Shown here: positions 50,737 through 58,746 of the stretch, one piece after another
Numbering within the stretch: the first letter of the stretch is position 1
How the letters are laid out: every line of letters starts with the position of its first letter
NCBI RefSeq assembly: GCF_902859595.1
Contig: NZ_CADIJQ010000009.1
Location: 124,001-188,000, forward strand
Source of the DNA: Achromobacter kerstersii
GTDB taxonomy: Bacteria; Pseudomonadota; Gammaproteobacteria; Burkholderiales; Burkholderiaceae_B
Length of the DNA: 64,000 nucleotides
Reading direction: 5' to 3'
Notes under the pieces: generated by a model
Database searches by the model: none
Told to the model about the DNA's origin: nothing
The model's input: only the letters and a program-made list of their open reading frames with translations
Program-made: the position numbers and the translations under genes

Positions 50737-51310
50737 TGGGTTTCAGGATGGGGGGCAAGACGGGCGTGATGATGGGCTTCATGGTGGCCTGCATGACGCG
50801 GCAAGCGCGATCACCCACGCGCTTGACCAGCGCCTGACGCAAGCGCTGGGCAGCGCCCAGCCGCCAGCCAGCATGCAAGACGCGGCGGCGCTGTTGCAGG
50901 CGCTACGGCTGACGTTTCCCGACGAACTTGCGCGCTGGTTTCCCTTGATGCCGATGTCGTTGCCGGGGGCGTCATCGATGGCCGTGGCGGGGGCGTCGTC
51001 GATGCCCCTGGCGAGGTCTACACCCCTGCCGTCGCCATTCGCGTTGCCGCAGCCCGCATCCCGTCGCGGGCGAGACCCGGCGCGCGCGCTCGGCCTGGAC
51101 TTGGCCGACCTGCGCGTGCTGTATCGGGCGATTCGCGTGGCGTGGCTGGCGGAGCTTATCTTCGGCGGCCGCGATGAGGCGCGGCGCTGGCTATGCACGC
51201 CGAAGCGGCGGCTGCATGGCCGGGTGCCGTTGCTGCTGTGCCAACACGGGCGCTACGCCGCGGTCATTGAAGAATGGCTGGTCGATATTGATGAAGGAAA
51301 CGGCCCATGA
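50636..51310 (+). CDS. MbcA/ParS/Xre-type antitoxin-like protein (DUF2384)
   Basis: 224 residues. The C-terminal ~65 residues (AIRVAWLAELIFGGRDEARR, WLCTPKRRLHGRVPLLL, GRYAAVIEEWLVDIDEG) match the MbcA/ParS/Xre toxin-binding domain of RES-type toxin-antitoxin systems. The N-terminal half is Gly/Asp- and Pro/Ser-rich with no clear HTH. The start at 50636 lies inside the PPIase gene and is supported by GGAGGG nine nt upstream; later in-frame ATGs at 50657 and 50672 are possible, all overlapping the PPIase. Stop overlaps the RES gene start by ATGA. Confidence 0.7.
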   Translation: MPEPSASMAQPSMPRLNKARPVRPTPRPSHAPRDGFQDGGQDGRDDGLHGGLHDAASAITHALDQRLTQALGSAQPPASMQDAAALLQALRLTFPDELARWFPLMPMSLPGASSMAVAGASSMPLARSTPLPSPFALPQPASRRGRDPARALGLDLADLRVLYRAIRVAWLAELIFGGRDEARRWLCTPKRRLHGRVPLLLCQHGRYAAVIEEWLVDIDEGNGP

Positions 51311-51816
51311 TTGCGCTCTGGCGCTTAAGCAATAGCCAGGACTTGCAGCCTCGGGCGCGGCCAGCGGGCCGCTGGCACAGTGCCGGCGCGCCGGTGGTGG
51401 TGCTGGATGCGAATCCCGCCGCCGCCGTGTTCGCCCGGCTGGCGTTGTCCGAAGTCGCGCATCCGCGCGCCTTGCCGCGCCACTACTTCCTGCTGGAAGT
51501 GAAGGCGCCCGGCGGGGCCGTCAGCGATGTCGTCAGCGAGGCCGATCTGCCCGTGCATTGGCAAACGGATCTGCCCGCCACCCGCGCGCTGGGCAACGCG
51601 TGGTTGGCCAGCGGCGAGTCGCTGCTGCTGCGCGTGCCATCGGCGGCGGGGGGCGTGCAGTATTTGCTGAACGCGGCGCATCCCCAGTTGTCGCAATGCC
51701 AGATCGTGTCGTCAGTGGCGTATCCCTATGCGCCACACCTGGCGGGCATCGCCCGCGCGGTGCGGGAAGACGCCGCCTGGCTGGCCGCGGCGGATGCCGG
51801 GGGCGGGCAGGACTAG
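51307..51816 (+). CDS. RES-domain toxin-like protein, catalytic residues partly lost
   Basis: 169 residues with clear RES-family order: LWRLSN (residues 4-9), AGRWHSAGAPVV (20-31), LPRHYFLLEV, TRALGNAWLASGESLLLRVPSA (92-113) and LLNAAHPQ. RES toxins such as MbcT/ParT attack NAD+ or modify proteins. Here the Arg22 and Ser112 positions are kept, but the usual Tyr of the PVVY strand is Val32 and the helix Glu (AxLE) is Ala43, so NAD+ cleavage is doubtful. Cotranslated with the ParS-like gene (ATGA overlap), an inverted partner order typical of antitoxin-toxin pairs. May be a decayed or repurposed toxin. Confidence 0.72.
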   Translation: MIALWRLSNSQDLQPRARPAGRWHSAGAPVVVLDANPAAAVFARLALSEVAHPRALPRHYFLLEVKAPGGAVSDVVSEADLPVHWQTDLPATRALGNAWLASGESLLLRVPSAAGGVQYLLNAAHPQLSQCQIVSSVAYPYAPHLAGIARAVREDAAWLAAADAGGGQD

Positions 51817-51874
51817 AATGTGGCACAGCCGGCGTGGGCCGGCGTGCCTTTCGTTCCTGTCAGGAGCCCGACGT

Positions 51875-52738
51875 ATGACCGCAATCTCCGCTGCCCCCGA
51901 GACGGGCGCAGCGTTGCCCGCCTACACCGCGCAGGTGGACATCGTTTCCATCCAGTCCCAAGTCGTCTATGGCTATGTTGGCAACAACGCCGCCATGCCG
52001 GTATTTCGCCGCGCCGGCCTGCGGGCCATTGCCGTGCCGACGGTGCTCTTGAGCAACACGCCGCACTATCCCACGCTGCATGGCGGCGCGGTGCCGCTGG
52101 ACTGGTTCGAAGGCTTGTTGAAGGGCCTGGACGAGCGTGGCGTCACCAAGGTGGCGCGCGCGGTCGTCTGCGGCTATCTGGGCCAGCCGGGGCAGGCGGA
52201 CTTGCTGGCGCAATGGCTGCCGGCCTTGCGTGCGGCGCGGCCGGACGTGCGCGTGCACATTGATCCCGTCATGGGCGACCGCAACGATGGCCTGTACGTG
52301 AACGAGGGGCTGGTCGCGCAGTACCGCAGCCTGCTGGTGCCCTTGGCCGATGGCATGACGCCGAACCATTTCGAACTTGAGCTGCTGGCAGGCCGCGCCT
52401 TGTCGACGATGGAAGAGGTGGTGGTGGCCGCCCGCGAACTCATCGCGCTGGGGCCGCAATGGATTGTCGTGACCAGCGCCGCGCCGATGGCGGCGGCGCC
52501 GGGCACTTTGCAGCTGGCGGTGGTGACGCGCGACAACGTCAGCGTGGTCACGCACCCCGAGATCGCCATTCCGCCGTCGGTGCATGGCACCGGCGACGTG
52601 TTCATGGCCAGCGTCACGGCCAAGCTGCTGACCGGGCAGGACTTGCCCGAAGCCGTGCGCGAGGCCGCGGCCTTGGTCACCGCCACGCTTGTCCGCACGC
52701 GCGAGCTGGCGTGGGAAGAGCTGGCGGTGGACGACTGA
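51875..52738 (+). CDS. pdxY: Pyridoxal kinase PdxY
   Basis: 287-residue ribokinase-fold kinase that phosphorylates pyridoxal to PLP in the salvage pathway. Motifs: SIQSQVVYGYVGNNAAMPVFRR (substrate Ser and lid region typical of PdxY), HIDPVMGD, TPNHFELELLAG and the C-terminal anion hole/catalytic HGTGDVFMASVTAKL (Asp in GTGD). Start at 51875 has CAGGAG eight nt upstream. Ends directly against the convergent cyanase gene. Unrelated housekeeping gene bordering the two-partner locus. Confidence 0.93.
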   Translation: MTAISAAPETGAALPAYTAQVDIVSIQSQVVYGYVGNNAAMPVFRRAGLRAIAVPTVLLSNTPHYPTLHGGAVPLDWFEGLLKGLDERGVTKVARAVVCGYLGQPGQADLLAQWLPALRAARPDVRVHIDPVMGDRNDGLYVNEGLVAQYRSLLVPLADGMTPNHFELELLAGRALSTMEEVVVAARELIALGPQWIVVTSAAPMAAAPGTLQLAVVTRDNVSVVTHPEIAIPPSVHGTGDVFMASVTAKLLTGQDLPEAVREAAALVTATLVRTRELAWEELAVDD

Positions 52739-53185
52739 TCAGTACGTCTTGTACGGCAGGAACTTGCCGCTCATCACGATCTGCACGCGGTCGCCCTTGG
52801 GGTCGGCTTCGCGCGACAGGTCCATCTTGAAGTCGATGGCGCTCATGATGCCGTCGCCAAATTCTTCATTGATCAGCGCCTTGAAGGTGGTGCCGTAGAC
52901 GTTGATCAGTTCGTAGAAGCGGTAGATGAGCGGGTCGGTCGGCACCGAGGTGGGCAGCGAGCCCTTGTAAGGCACCACTTGCAGCTGCACCACGGCGTCG
53001 GCGGGCAGGTCCAGCACGCGGGCGGCGGCCAGCGCCTGTTCCTCGGTAAGGGTCATCTGGCCCAGCAATGCGGCGGTGGTCCATTCCTTGCTCTGGCCCA
53101 CGGCCTCGGCAATGGCGGACCAGCTGAGCTTCTTTTCCAGCTTGCGGGTAACGATCAGTTCGGTGACTTCAGCGCGGGACATCAT
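52739..53185 (-). CDS. cynS: Cyanase (cyanate hydratase)
   Basis: 148 residues. Converts cyanate and bicarbonate to ammonia and CO2 as a homodecamer. Active-site residues present with E. coli spacing: Arg89 and Glu92 (IYRFYEL; E. coli 96/99) and Ser115 (GIMSAI; E. coli 122). N-terminal helical domain KLSWSAIAEAVGQSKEW is canonical. ATG at 53185 (or adjacent 53182) preceded by AAGGAG; a GTG at 53197 is also in frame. Last gene of the kinase-regulator-transporter-cyanase cluster, which assigns the transporter to cyanate. Confidence 0.95.
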   Translation of the reverse strand: MMSRAEVTELIVTRKLEKKLSWSAIAEAVGQSKEWTTAALLGQMTLTEEQALAAARVLDLPADAVVQLQVVPYKGSLPTSVPTDPLIYRFYELINVYGTTFKALINEEFGDGIMSAIDFKMDLSREADPKGDRVQIVMSGKFLPYKTY

Positions 53186-53193
53186 GATGGGAT

Positions 53194-53988
53194 TCACTCC
53201 TTGTGGGATGCCTTGTCGACCAGGAAGTCGACGAGATGGTTGCGGATTTCGTAGTAGCGGGGTTCGTGGTGCAGGCTGGCGCGCGTCCGGTCGCGCGGCA
53301 GGTCCACGCTGACGGACTCGGCAATGCGGGCGTAGGGGCCCGCGCTCATGAGAAGGATGCGGTCCGACAGCAGAATGGCTTCGTCCACGTCGTGCGTGAT
53401 CATGAATACGGTCTGGCGGGTTTGCTGAACGATGCTGCGCAGCTCATCCTGAATGGTGCCGCGCGTCAGCGCGTCCAGCGCGCCAAAGGGTTCGTCCAGC
53501 AAGAGCATCTTGGGCTGGATGGCGAAGGCGCGGGCGATGCCCACGCGCTGCTTCATGCCGCCCGACAACTCGCTGGGTTTCTTGGCCGCTGCATGCGCCA
53601 GGCCCACCATGTCCAGATAGCGCATGCTGTGTTCGCGCACCTGTTCGCGGGTGTAGGCGGGCCAGCGCGAACGCACGCCGAATTCCACGTTTTGCAGCGC
53701 GGTCAGCCACGGCAACAGCGCATGCGCCTGGAACACAACGCCGCGCTCCAGCGACGGGCCAGAGATCTGGCGGCCGTCCATGATGACGACGCCTTCGCTG
53801 GTGTCGTCGATGCCGGCCAGCACATTCAGGATGGTCGTCTTGCCGCAACCCGAATGGCCGATGACGCAGACGAACTGGCCTTGCTCGATGTCGAAATCAA
53901 TGTTCTCGAACACCGGCGGCTGGGGTTGGCCGTTGCGGCCCGGGTAGCGTTTGCCCAGGCCCTGGACTTGCAGAAATGCATGGCTCAT
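53194..53988 (-). CDS. ABC transporter ATPase, nitrate/cyanate type (CynD/NrtC-D-like)
   Basis: 264 residues with Walker A GHSGCGKTTI, Q-loop area, ABC signature LSGGMKQRVGIARAFA and Walker B MLLLDEPFGALDALT followed by HDVDEAILLSDRI; of the SsuB/TauB/NrtD subfamily. Energises uptake by the permease five nt upstream. Located between permease and cyanase, indicating cyanate import. Confidence 0.92.
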   Translation of the reverse strand: MSHAFLQVQGLGKRYPGRNGQPQPPVFENIDFDIEQGQFVCVIGHSGCGKTTILNVLAGIDDTSEGVVIMDGRQISGPSLERGVVFQAHALLPWLTALQNVEFGVRSRWPAYTREQVREHSMRYLDMVGLAHAAAKKPSELSGGMKQRVGIARAFAIQPKMLLLDEPFGALDALTRGTIQDELRSIVQQTRQTVFMITHDVDEAILLSDRILLMSAGPYARIAESVSVDLPRDRTRASLHHEPRYYEIRNHLVDFLVDKASHKE

Positions 53989-53992
53989 GGCG

Positions 53993-54835
53993 TTACTCCC
54001 GATAGCTGACCAGCCGCGCCGCGCGCGCCAGCAAGGTGTCCAGCAGCATGCCGATCAGGCCAATGAAGAAGATCGCGCAGATGATGTTGGCGATGGACAG
54101 GTTGTTCCATTCATTCCAGACGAAGTAGCCGATGCCGGTGCCGCCGATGAGCATTTCGGCGGCCACGATCACCAGCCAGGCGATGCCCACCGAAATGCGC
54201 ATGCCCGTCATGATGGTGGGCGCGGCGGCAGGCAGAATCACCTGCAACGCGGTGCGCAGGCGCGACACTTCCAGCGTGCGCGCTACGTTCAGCCAGTCTT
54301 GCCGCACGGCGCCCACGCCGAACGCGGTGTTCACCAGCATCGGCCACAGCGAGCAGATGAAGATCACGAAGATGGCGGACGTGTCGGCGTCTTTGATGGT
54401 GTAGAGCGCCAGCGGCATCCACGCCAGCGGTGAAATCGGTTTGAGCACCTGGATGAAGGGGTCGAAGGCGCGGTAGACGGTCTTCGACATGCCAATCAGA
54501 AAGCCCAGCGGTATCGCTACCAGTGCCGCCAGGCCAAAGCCCGTCAGCACGCGCGCCACCGAATACGCCAGCTGCACGCCGATGCCTTTGTCGTTGGGGC
54601 CGCGGTCGTAGAACGGGTCTTTGATGTGTTGCCACAGTTTCTCGCCCACCTCGGCGGGGCCGGGGAAGGGCGTCTTCGAACCGCTGGCCGCCGCATTGCC
54701 GACCAGTGCCGCATAGGCCGGGTCCACGGCCACACCGCCCGTGTCGGGGCGGGTGGCGGCGTGCCAGAGCAGCAGAAACGCGAGGAACAGCGCGACGGAC
54801 AGGAACGTTGCCCGCCAATATTGCATGGACCGCAT
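53993..54835 (-). CDS. ABC transporter permease, nitrate/cyanate type (CynB/NrtB-like)
   Basis: 280 residues, six or so TM helices starting with FLSVALFLAFLLLWHAA; central binding-protein-dependent permease region (LTGFGLAALVAIPLGFLIGM, LARTLEVSRLRTALQVILPA: the EAA loop contacting the ATPase). One-base overlap (TGATG/ATGA-like) with the binding-protein gene at 54835, so translationally coupled. Confidence 0.9.
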   Translation of the reverse strand: MRSMQYWRATFLSVALFLAFLLLWHAATRPDTGGVAVDPAYAALVGNAAASGSKTPFPGPAEVGEKLWQHIKDPFYDRGPNDKGIGVQLAYSVARVLTGFGLAALVAIPLGFLIGMSKTVYRAFDPFIQVLKPISPLAWMPLALYTIKDADTSAIFVIFICSLWPMLVNTAFGVGAVRQDWLNVARTLEVSRLRTALQVILPAAAPTIMTGMRISVGIAWLVIVAAEMLIGGTGIGYFVWNEWNNLSIANIICAIFFIGLIGMLLDTLLARAARLVSYRE

Positions 54836-56193
54836 CAGGTCCTCCGGATCTTGAAGCCGGCCAGATAGGCTTCAGGCTGGGTGGGGTCGAACGGTTTGCC
54901 CATGATGCTGAAGGTCTTGTTGGTTTCAGCGGGCGGGGTCAGGCCGGCTTCGCGCATCAGGCGCACGGCGTCGGTCGCCAGGAAGACGTCGGCGGCCACC
55001 TTCTGGTAGTCGACGTCGCCCTTGATCTGGCCCCAGCGTTTCATCTGCGTCAGTATCCACACGGCAAACGATTGCCAGGGCATGGGATCGAAGTCGATGC
55101 GGTTGGGGTCGGTCAGCACTTTGCCCAGGCCGTCGGCGTAGGTGCCGGTCAGCACTTGTTCGACCACGGTGACGGGCTGGTTCAAGTAGTTGGGCGCGGC
55201 GATGGCGGTGGCGATTTCCTTGCGGTGCTTCGGGTCGCGGGCGTAGGCGGTGGCTTCGATGATGGACTTCAGCAGCGCCTGGTAGGTGTTGGGCATCGTC
55301 GTGACGAATTCCTTGCTGGCGGAAAATGCGCAGCAGGGGTGGCCGTCCCAGATGGCTTTGGACAGCGTGTGGATGAAGCCCACGCCGTCGTACACGGCGC
55401 GCTGGTTGACGGGGTCAGGCGCCAGGAAGCCGTCGATGTTGTCGGCGCGCAGGTTGGCCACCATTTCCGGGGGCGGCACGGAACGGATCTGCACGTCGGT
55501 GTCGGGGTCAAGACCGTGCTCGGCCAGGTAGTAGCGCAACAGGTAGTTGTGCATGGAGTAGTCGAACGGCACGGCGAACTTGAAGCCCTTCCAGTCCTTG
55601 GGGTCACGGCGGTCTTTGTGCTTCATGGACAGCGTGATGGCCTGGCCGTTGATGTTTTCCACGGCGGGCATCGTCCACGGCACGGCGCGGCTGGCGCCCA
55701 CGCCCATCGAGATCGCCAGCGGCATGGGCGACAGCATGTGGGCGGCGTCGAATTCGCCGGACATGGCTTTGTCGCGGATCAGCGCCCAGCCGGCGGTCTT
55801 GACCACTTCCACATCCAGGCCTTGCTTGGCGTAGAAGCCCATGGGGTGCGCCATGATGATGGGCGTGGCGCAGGTGATGGGGATGAAGCCGACTTTGAGT
55901 TTCTGTTTTTCCAGCGGGCCGGTGGATTGCGCGAAGGCTTCGCGGGCGGCGGCCAGCGGGAAGATCGACGCAATGGCGGCCATGGCGGTGCTGCTGCCCA
56001 CGGCGCGCAGGAAGCGGCGGCGCAGCGCGTCTTGCGGGAACAGGGCGCGCATTACGGCCTGTTCTACCGCGTTGTCCGTGGCGGATGATGTGGCCGCTTG
56101 CGCGGCGCGTTCGTGTTCGGCCTGCGAGGCATGGCGGCCGCAGCCGCAGGCAAGACGGCTGTTGGCGTCGAACGGATTGCTGAATAGGGACAT
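54835..56193 (-). CDS. ABC transporter substrate-binding protein, nitrate/cyanate type (NrtA/CynA-like), Tat signal
   Basis: 452 residues. After ~57 residues comes a twin-arginine signal (DALRRRFLRAVGSSTAMAAI) and then an NrtA/CmpA-type binding domain (KLKVGFIPITCATPIIMAHP, GFYAKQGLDVEVVKTAGWA, GFLAPDPVNQRAVYDGVGF, HPCCAFSASKEF). The stretch before the Tat motif includes CGCGRHASQAEHE, a Cys/His cluster at residues 16-22. Tat export implies folding before transport. Context with cyanase makes cyanate (or a nitrate-like anion) the probable ligand. Confidence 0.9.
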   Translation of the reverse strand: MSLFSNPFDANSRLACGCGRHASQAEHERAAQAATSSATDNAVEQAVMRALFPQDALRRRFLRAVGSSTAMAAIASIFPLAAAREAFAQSTGPLEKQKLKVGFIPITCATPIIMAHPMGFYAKQGLDVEVVKTAGWALIRDKAMSGEFDAAHMLSPMPLAISMGVGASRAVPWTMPAVENINGQAITLSMKHKDRRDPKDWKGFKFAVPFDYSMHNYLLRYYLAEHGLDPDTDVQIRSVPPPEMVANLRADNIDGFLAPDPVNQRAVYDGVGFIHTLSKAIWDGHPCCAFSASKEFVTTMPNTYQALLKSIIEATAYARDPKHRKEIATAIAAPNYLNQPVTVVEQVLTGTYADGLGKVLTDPNRIDFDPMPWQSFAVWILTQMKRWGQIKGDVDYQKVAADVFLATDAVRLMREAGLTPPAETNKTFSIMGKPFDPTQPEAYLAGFKIRRT

Positions 56194-56329
56194 GGGATGG
56201 CTCCGGCCTAGAGGGGGTTGGAGCCATCATGGGGCCGGCCGCGCGGGGGCGGTATCCCGGGTTCGACGATATGCGTGTAGGGGATCTACTACGCGGTGCG
56301 CGGTGTGCGCCGGGGTGGTGCGCGTGGGC

Positions 56330-56968
56330 TTAAAGCGCACCCAGCTGGTGCGTGTTGGCGTAGGCGACCAGTTCCACCAGCGTGCGCACGCCGAGCTTTT
56401 CGAAGATGCGGCTGCGGTAGGTGGAGATGGTGTTGACGGACAAGGCCAGTTGTTCGCCGATGGCGGATACGGATCGGCCGGCGACCAGCAGCTGCAAGAC
56501 CTGGAATTCGCGGTTGGACAGTTGTTCGTGCGGGGGGCGGGTGGTGTCCTGGCGGACGGTGTGGGCCAGCAGTTCGGCGACGGCGGGGGTGACGTACAGT
56601 TTTCCGGCGGCGGCGTTGACAAGCGCGGACAGCAGTTCGTCGGGGTCGCAGCCTTTGTTCAGGTAGGCGTGCGCGCCGGTGCGCAGGGCGCGCACGGCGA
56701 ACTGGGTTTCGGGGTAGACGGACAGCATGACGACGCCCAATGCGGGGTAGTCGGCGCGCACGGTCTTCAGGACGTCCAGGCCGTCACGTTCGCCTAGCGC
56801 GACGTCCAGCACGATGGCGTCGTAGTGGGTTTGACGCAGGGCGCGCAAGGCGGAAGGCGCGTCGGCGGCTTCGTCCACGAGCGCCACGCGTGGGTCTTCT
56901 TCCAGGATGCGGGCAAGGCCGCGGCGGATGATGAGGTGGTCGTCAACGATGAGCAGGTTCAGGGCCAT
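56330..56968 (-). CDS. NarL/FixJ-type response regulator
   Basis: 212 residues: receiver domain (LLIVDDHLIIRRGLARILEE; phospho-Asp in AIVLDVALGERDGL; Lys in HAYLNKG) and a LuxR-type HTH (LSNREFQVLQLLVAGRSVSA, then NTISTYRSRIFEKLGV). Downstream of and same-strand with the PAS histidine kinase, upstream of the cyanate transporter genes by 136 nt, so it most likely activates them. No clear Shine-Dalgarno precedes the ATG at 56968. Confidence 0.92.
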   Translation of the reverse strand: MALNLLIVDDHLIIRRGLARILEEDPRVALVDEAADAPSALRALRQTHYDAIVLDVALGERDGLDVLKTVRADYPALGVVMLSVYPETQFAVRALRTGAHAYLNKGCDPDELLSALVNAAAGKLYVTPAVAELLAHTVRQDTTRPPHEQLSNREFQVLQLLVAGRSVSAIGEQLALSVNTISTYRSRIFEKLGVRTLVELVAYANTHQLGAL

Positions 56969-57001
56969 GGCGAAATCTTGGGGGATCGGGGCGCGAAGTC
57001 A

Positions 57002-57085
57002 GCGCGGGAAGTTCAGCGCGGGAAATCTAGGGCGGGAAATTCAGGGCGGGAAATCTAGGGCGGGAAATTCGGGGCGATAACTTCA
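57002..57085. repeat. 14-bp tandem repeat, six copies, between kinase and regulator genes
   Basis: Units start at 57002, 57016, 57030, 57044, 57058 and 57072, consensus GGGCGGGAAAT(T/C)(C/T)A, alternating two variants (ending TTCA or TCTA). A partial copy precedes at 56989. The last unit ends in the kinase stop codon region. On the sense (minus) strand it occupies most of the 114-nt gap before the regulator start. Confidence 0.9.
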
Positions 57086-58219
57086 GGTGGGGTTGAGGCG
57101 CAGGCGGGCGCGCATGCCGGCGCCGGGGGCGCTGTCCAAGGCAAGGTCGCCACCGATGCCGCGAGCGCGTTCGCGCATGCCGAGGATGCCGAAGGTGTGG
57201 CGGGTTTCGGGCAGTTGCATGCCGATGCCGTCGTCTTCGACGGTGATGAGCAGGCCGTCTTCGGTCCACACGGCGCTGACGCTGACGCTGCGGGCGCAGG
57301 CGTGGCGTTGGACGTTGGTGAGCAGTTCCTGGACGATGCGGTAGACGGCGATTTCGGCGTTGCGGTCCAGGCGCCGGCGTTCGGTGTCAGGCGGGCACAG
57401 GTAGCGGCATTGCAGGCCGGTGCGGGTTTGCAGGTCTTGCAGCAGGGTTTCCAGGGCGGCCCAGAGGCCCAGGTGATCCAGGACGACGGGGCGCAGGTCG
57501 CTGAGGATGCGGCGGGTGGCGCCCATGGCGGTCTGGGTGACGTCCAGCATGCGGTCGACGTGGGTTTGCAGTTGGGGCGTGGCGCCCAGCTGGCGGCGCA
57601 GCCAGTTCAGGTCCAGCTGCAGGGCGGTGAACGAGGCGCCAAGATCGTCATGGATGTTGCGGGCGATGTGGGCGCGTTCTTCTTCGCGCAGGGTGGACAG
57701 GTGGGAAGACAGGCGGCGCAGCGAGTCGTGGGCGCTTGTGAGTTCGGCGGTGCGTTCGCCGACTCGGCGTTCAAGCTGGGCTTGGGTGCTGTGCAGTTCG
57801 CGTTCGATGCGTTTGCGGTCGGTGATGTCTGAAAACGTGACGACGGCGCCGACGACTTCCTGTTCGTTGCGGATGGGGTAGGAGGCGTATTGGGCGTCGA
57901 AGCAGGAGCCGTCGCGGCGCCAGAGCACTTCGTCGTCAACGCGCACGCCACGGCCTTCGCGGAAGGCTTGGAAGATGCGGCAGTCGTGGACGGGCATCAG
58001 GTCGCGGTTGGCGTGGGAGTGATGGATGAGGTAGTGCATGTTGCGGCCGACGACTTCATCGGGGGAGTAGCCGAGCAGGGTGGCGCCGGCGCCGTTGATG
58101 AAGATGCAGCGGCCGCGCAGGTCGATGCCGTAGATGCCTTCGCCGGCGGACTCCAGAAGCATTTCCAACTGCCGGCGCCAGGCGGCGTGGTGGGAGAGAT
58201 GGTTTAAGTCGGCGAACAT
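57083..58219 (-). CDS. Cytoplasmic PAS sensor histidine kinase (NarX/HisKA_3 type)
   Basis: 378 residues without TM helices. PAS domain at ~15-135 (LESAGEGIYGIDLRGRCIFI, GATLLGYSPDEVVGRNMHYL, PIRNEQEVVGAVVTFSDITD), coiled linker, HisKA_3 dimerisation/phosphoacceptor region (EERAHIARNIHDDLGASFTA; His is in NIHDDLG), and HATPase (IVQELLTNVQRHA, VEDDGIGM, TFGILGMRERARGIGG). It should sense a cytoplasmic signal through PAS and phosphorylate the adjacent NarL-type regulator. In most described cyanase clusters control is by CynR-type LysR or nitrogen regulators; a two-component pair is a variation. Confidence 0.92.
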   Translation of the reverse strand: MFADLNHLSHHAAWRRQLEMLLESAGEGIYGIDLRGRCIFINGAGATLLGYSPDEVVGRNMHYLIHHSHANRDLMPVHDCRIFQAFREGRGVRVDDEVLWRRDGSCFDAQYASYPIRNEQEVVGAVVTFSDITDRKRIERELHSTQAQLERRVGERTAELTSAHDSLRRLSSHLSTLREEERAHIARNIHDDLGASFTALQLDLNWLRRQLGATPQLQTHVDRMLDVTQTAMGATRRILSDLRPVVLDHLGLWAALETLLQDLQTRTGLQCRYLCPPDTERRRLDRNAEIAVYRIVQELLTNVQRHACARSVSVSAVWTEDGLLITVEDDGIGMQLPETRHTFGILGMRERARGIGGDLALDSAPGAGMRARLRLNPT

Positions 58220-58387
58220 GATTACGTGTTTTCCCCGGGGCGCGCTTGGTCTTTGTTTTTTGGGAAGTTTACGGGAAGGGTGTTGGCCGTGGTTGAAAGG
58301 GCATGTGCCTTACTTGAAGTGGCGTTGGTTGTCGTGCTTGTTTTGGAGAGCTTTAGTTCACGGCGAAACCCCGCGCGGGTAATACGT

Positions 58388-58619
58388 CGGGCGGATTGCT
58401 TGGGACGCCCGGGGTGGCGGCGGGCTGGGGGGCGCGGGTCAACGATTGCGGTCCGGAGCCTTCGCTCCGGACTGCCCCGTCGTCATCTTCGTTGCGGCCT
58501 ACGGCCGCTGCCTTCAGATTCCCTCGGGCGCATCGACTCCCCGCGCCCCCCAGCCCGCCGCCACCCCGGGCTGCGCCGGTTGAAATTTGGACGTCAGCGG
58601 GGGCGGGCGGATTGCTTGG
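58388..58619. repeat. 31-bp perfect inverted repeat flanked by 16-bp direct repeats
   Basis: CGGGCGGATTGCTTGG occurs at 58388-58403 and 58604-58619. Between them, the arm 58408-58438 (starting CCCGGGGTGGCGG) is exactly the reverse complement of 58540-58570, with a 101-nt loop that itself holds a hairpin GTCCGGAG/CTCCGGAC and GCGGCC/GGCCGC. Could be a MITE-like or REP-like element, or a large folded RNA or attenuator ahead of the kinase gene. Confidence 0.8.
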
Positions 58620-58746
58620 CCTGCTTCTGGGGGCTGTATTTGGCTTGGAAGATCTTGCAGGGCCGCCCGTCGCCTGCCGCCCGGGCGGCGGGCGGTGGGC
58701 ATGTGGGCTTGTGCATTCGTGGGATGGGGGAAGCGTCGCTTTGCGT

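Noticed and set aside
54706-56088. 460-codon plus-strand open frame across the cyanate-transporter genes
   Set aside because: Antisense to clear permease and binding-protein genes; Gly/His/Val-rich translation with no domain.
57002-57085. CRISPR-like direct repeats
   Set aside because: 14-bp units in tandem without spacers and no cas genes; simple tandem repeat.
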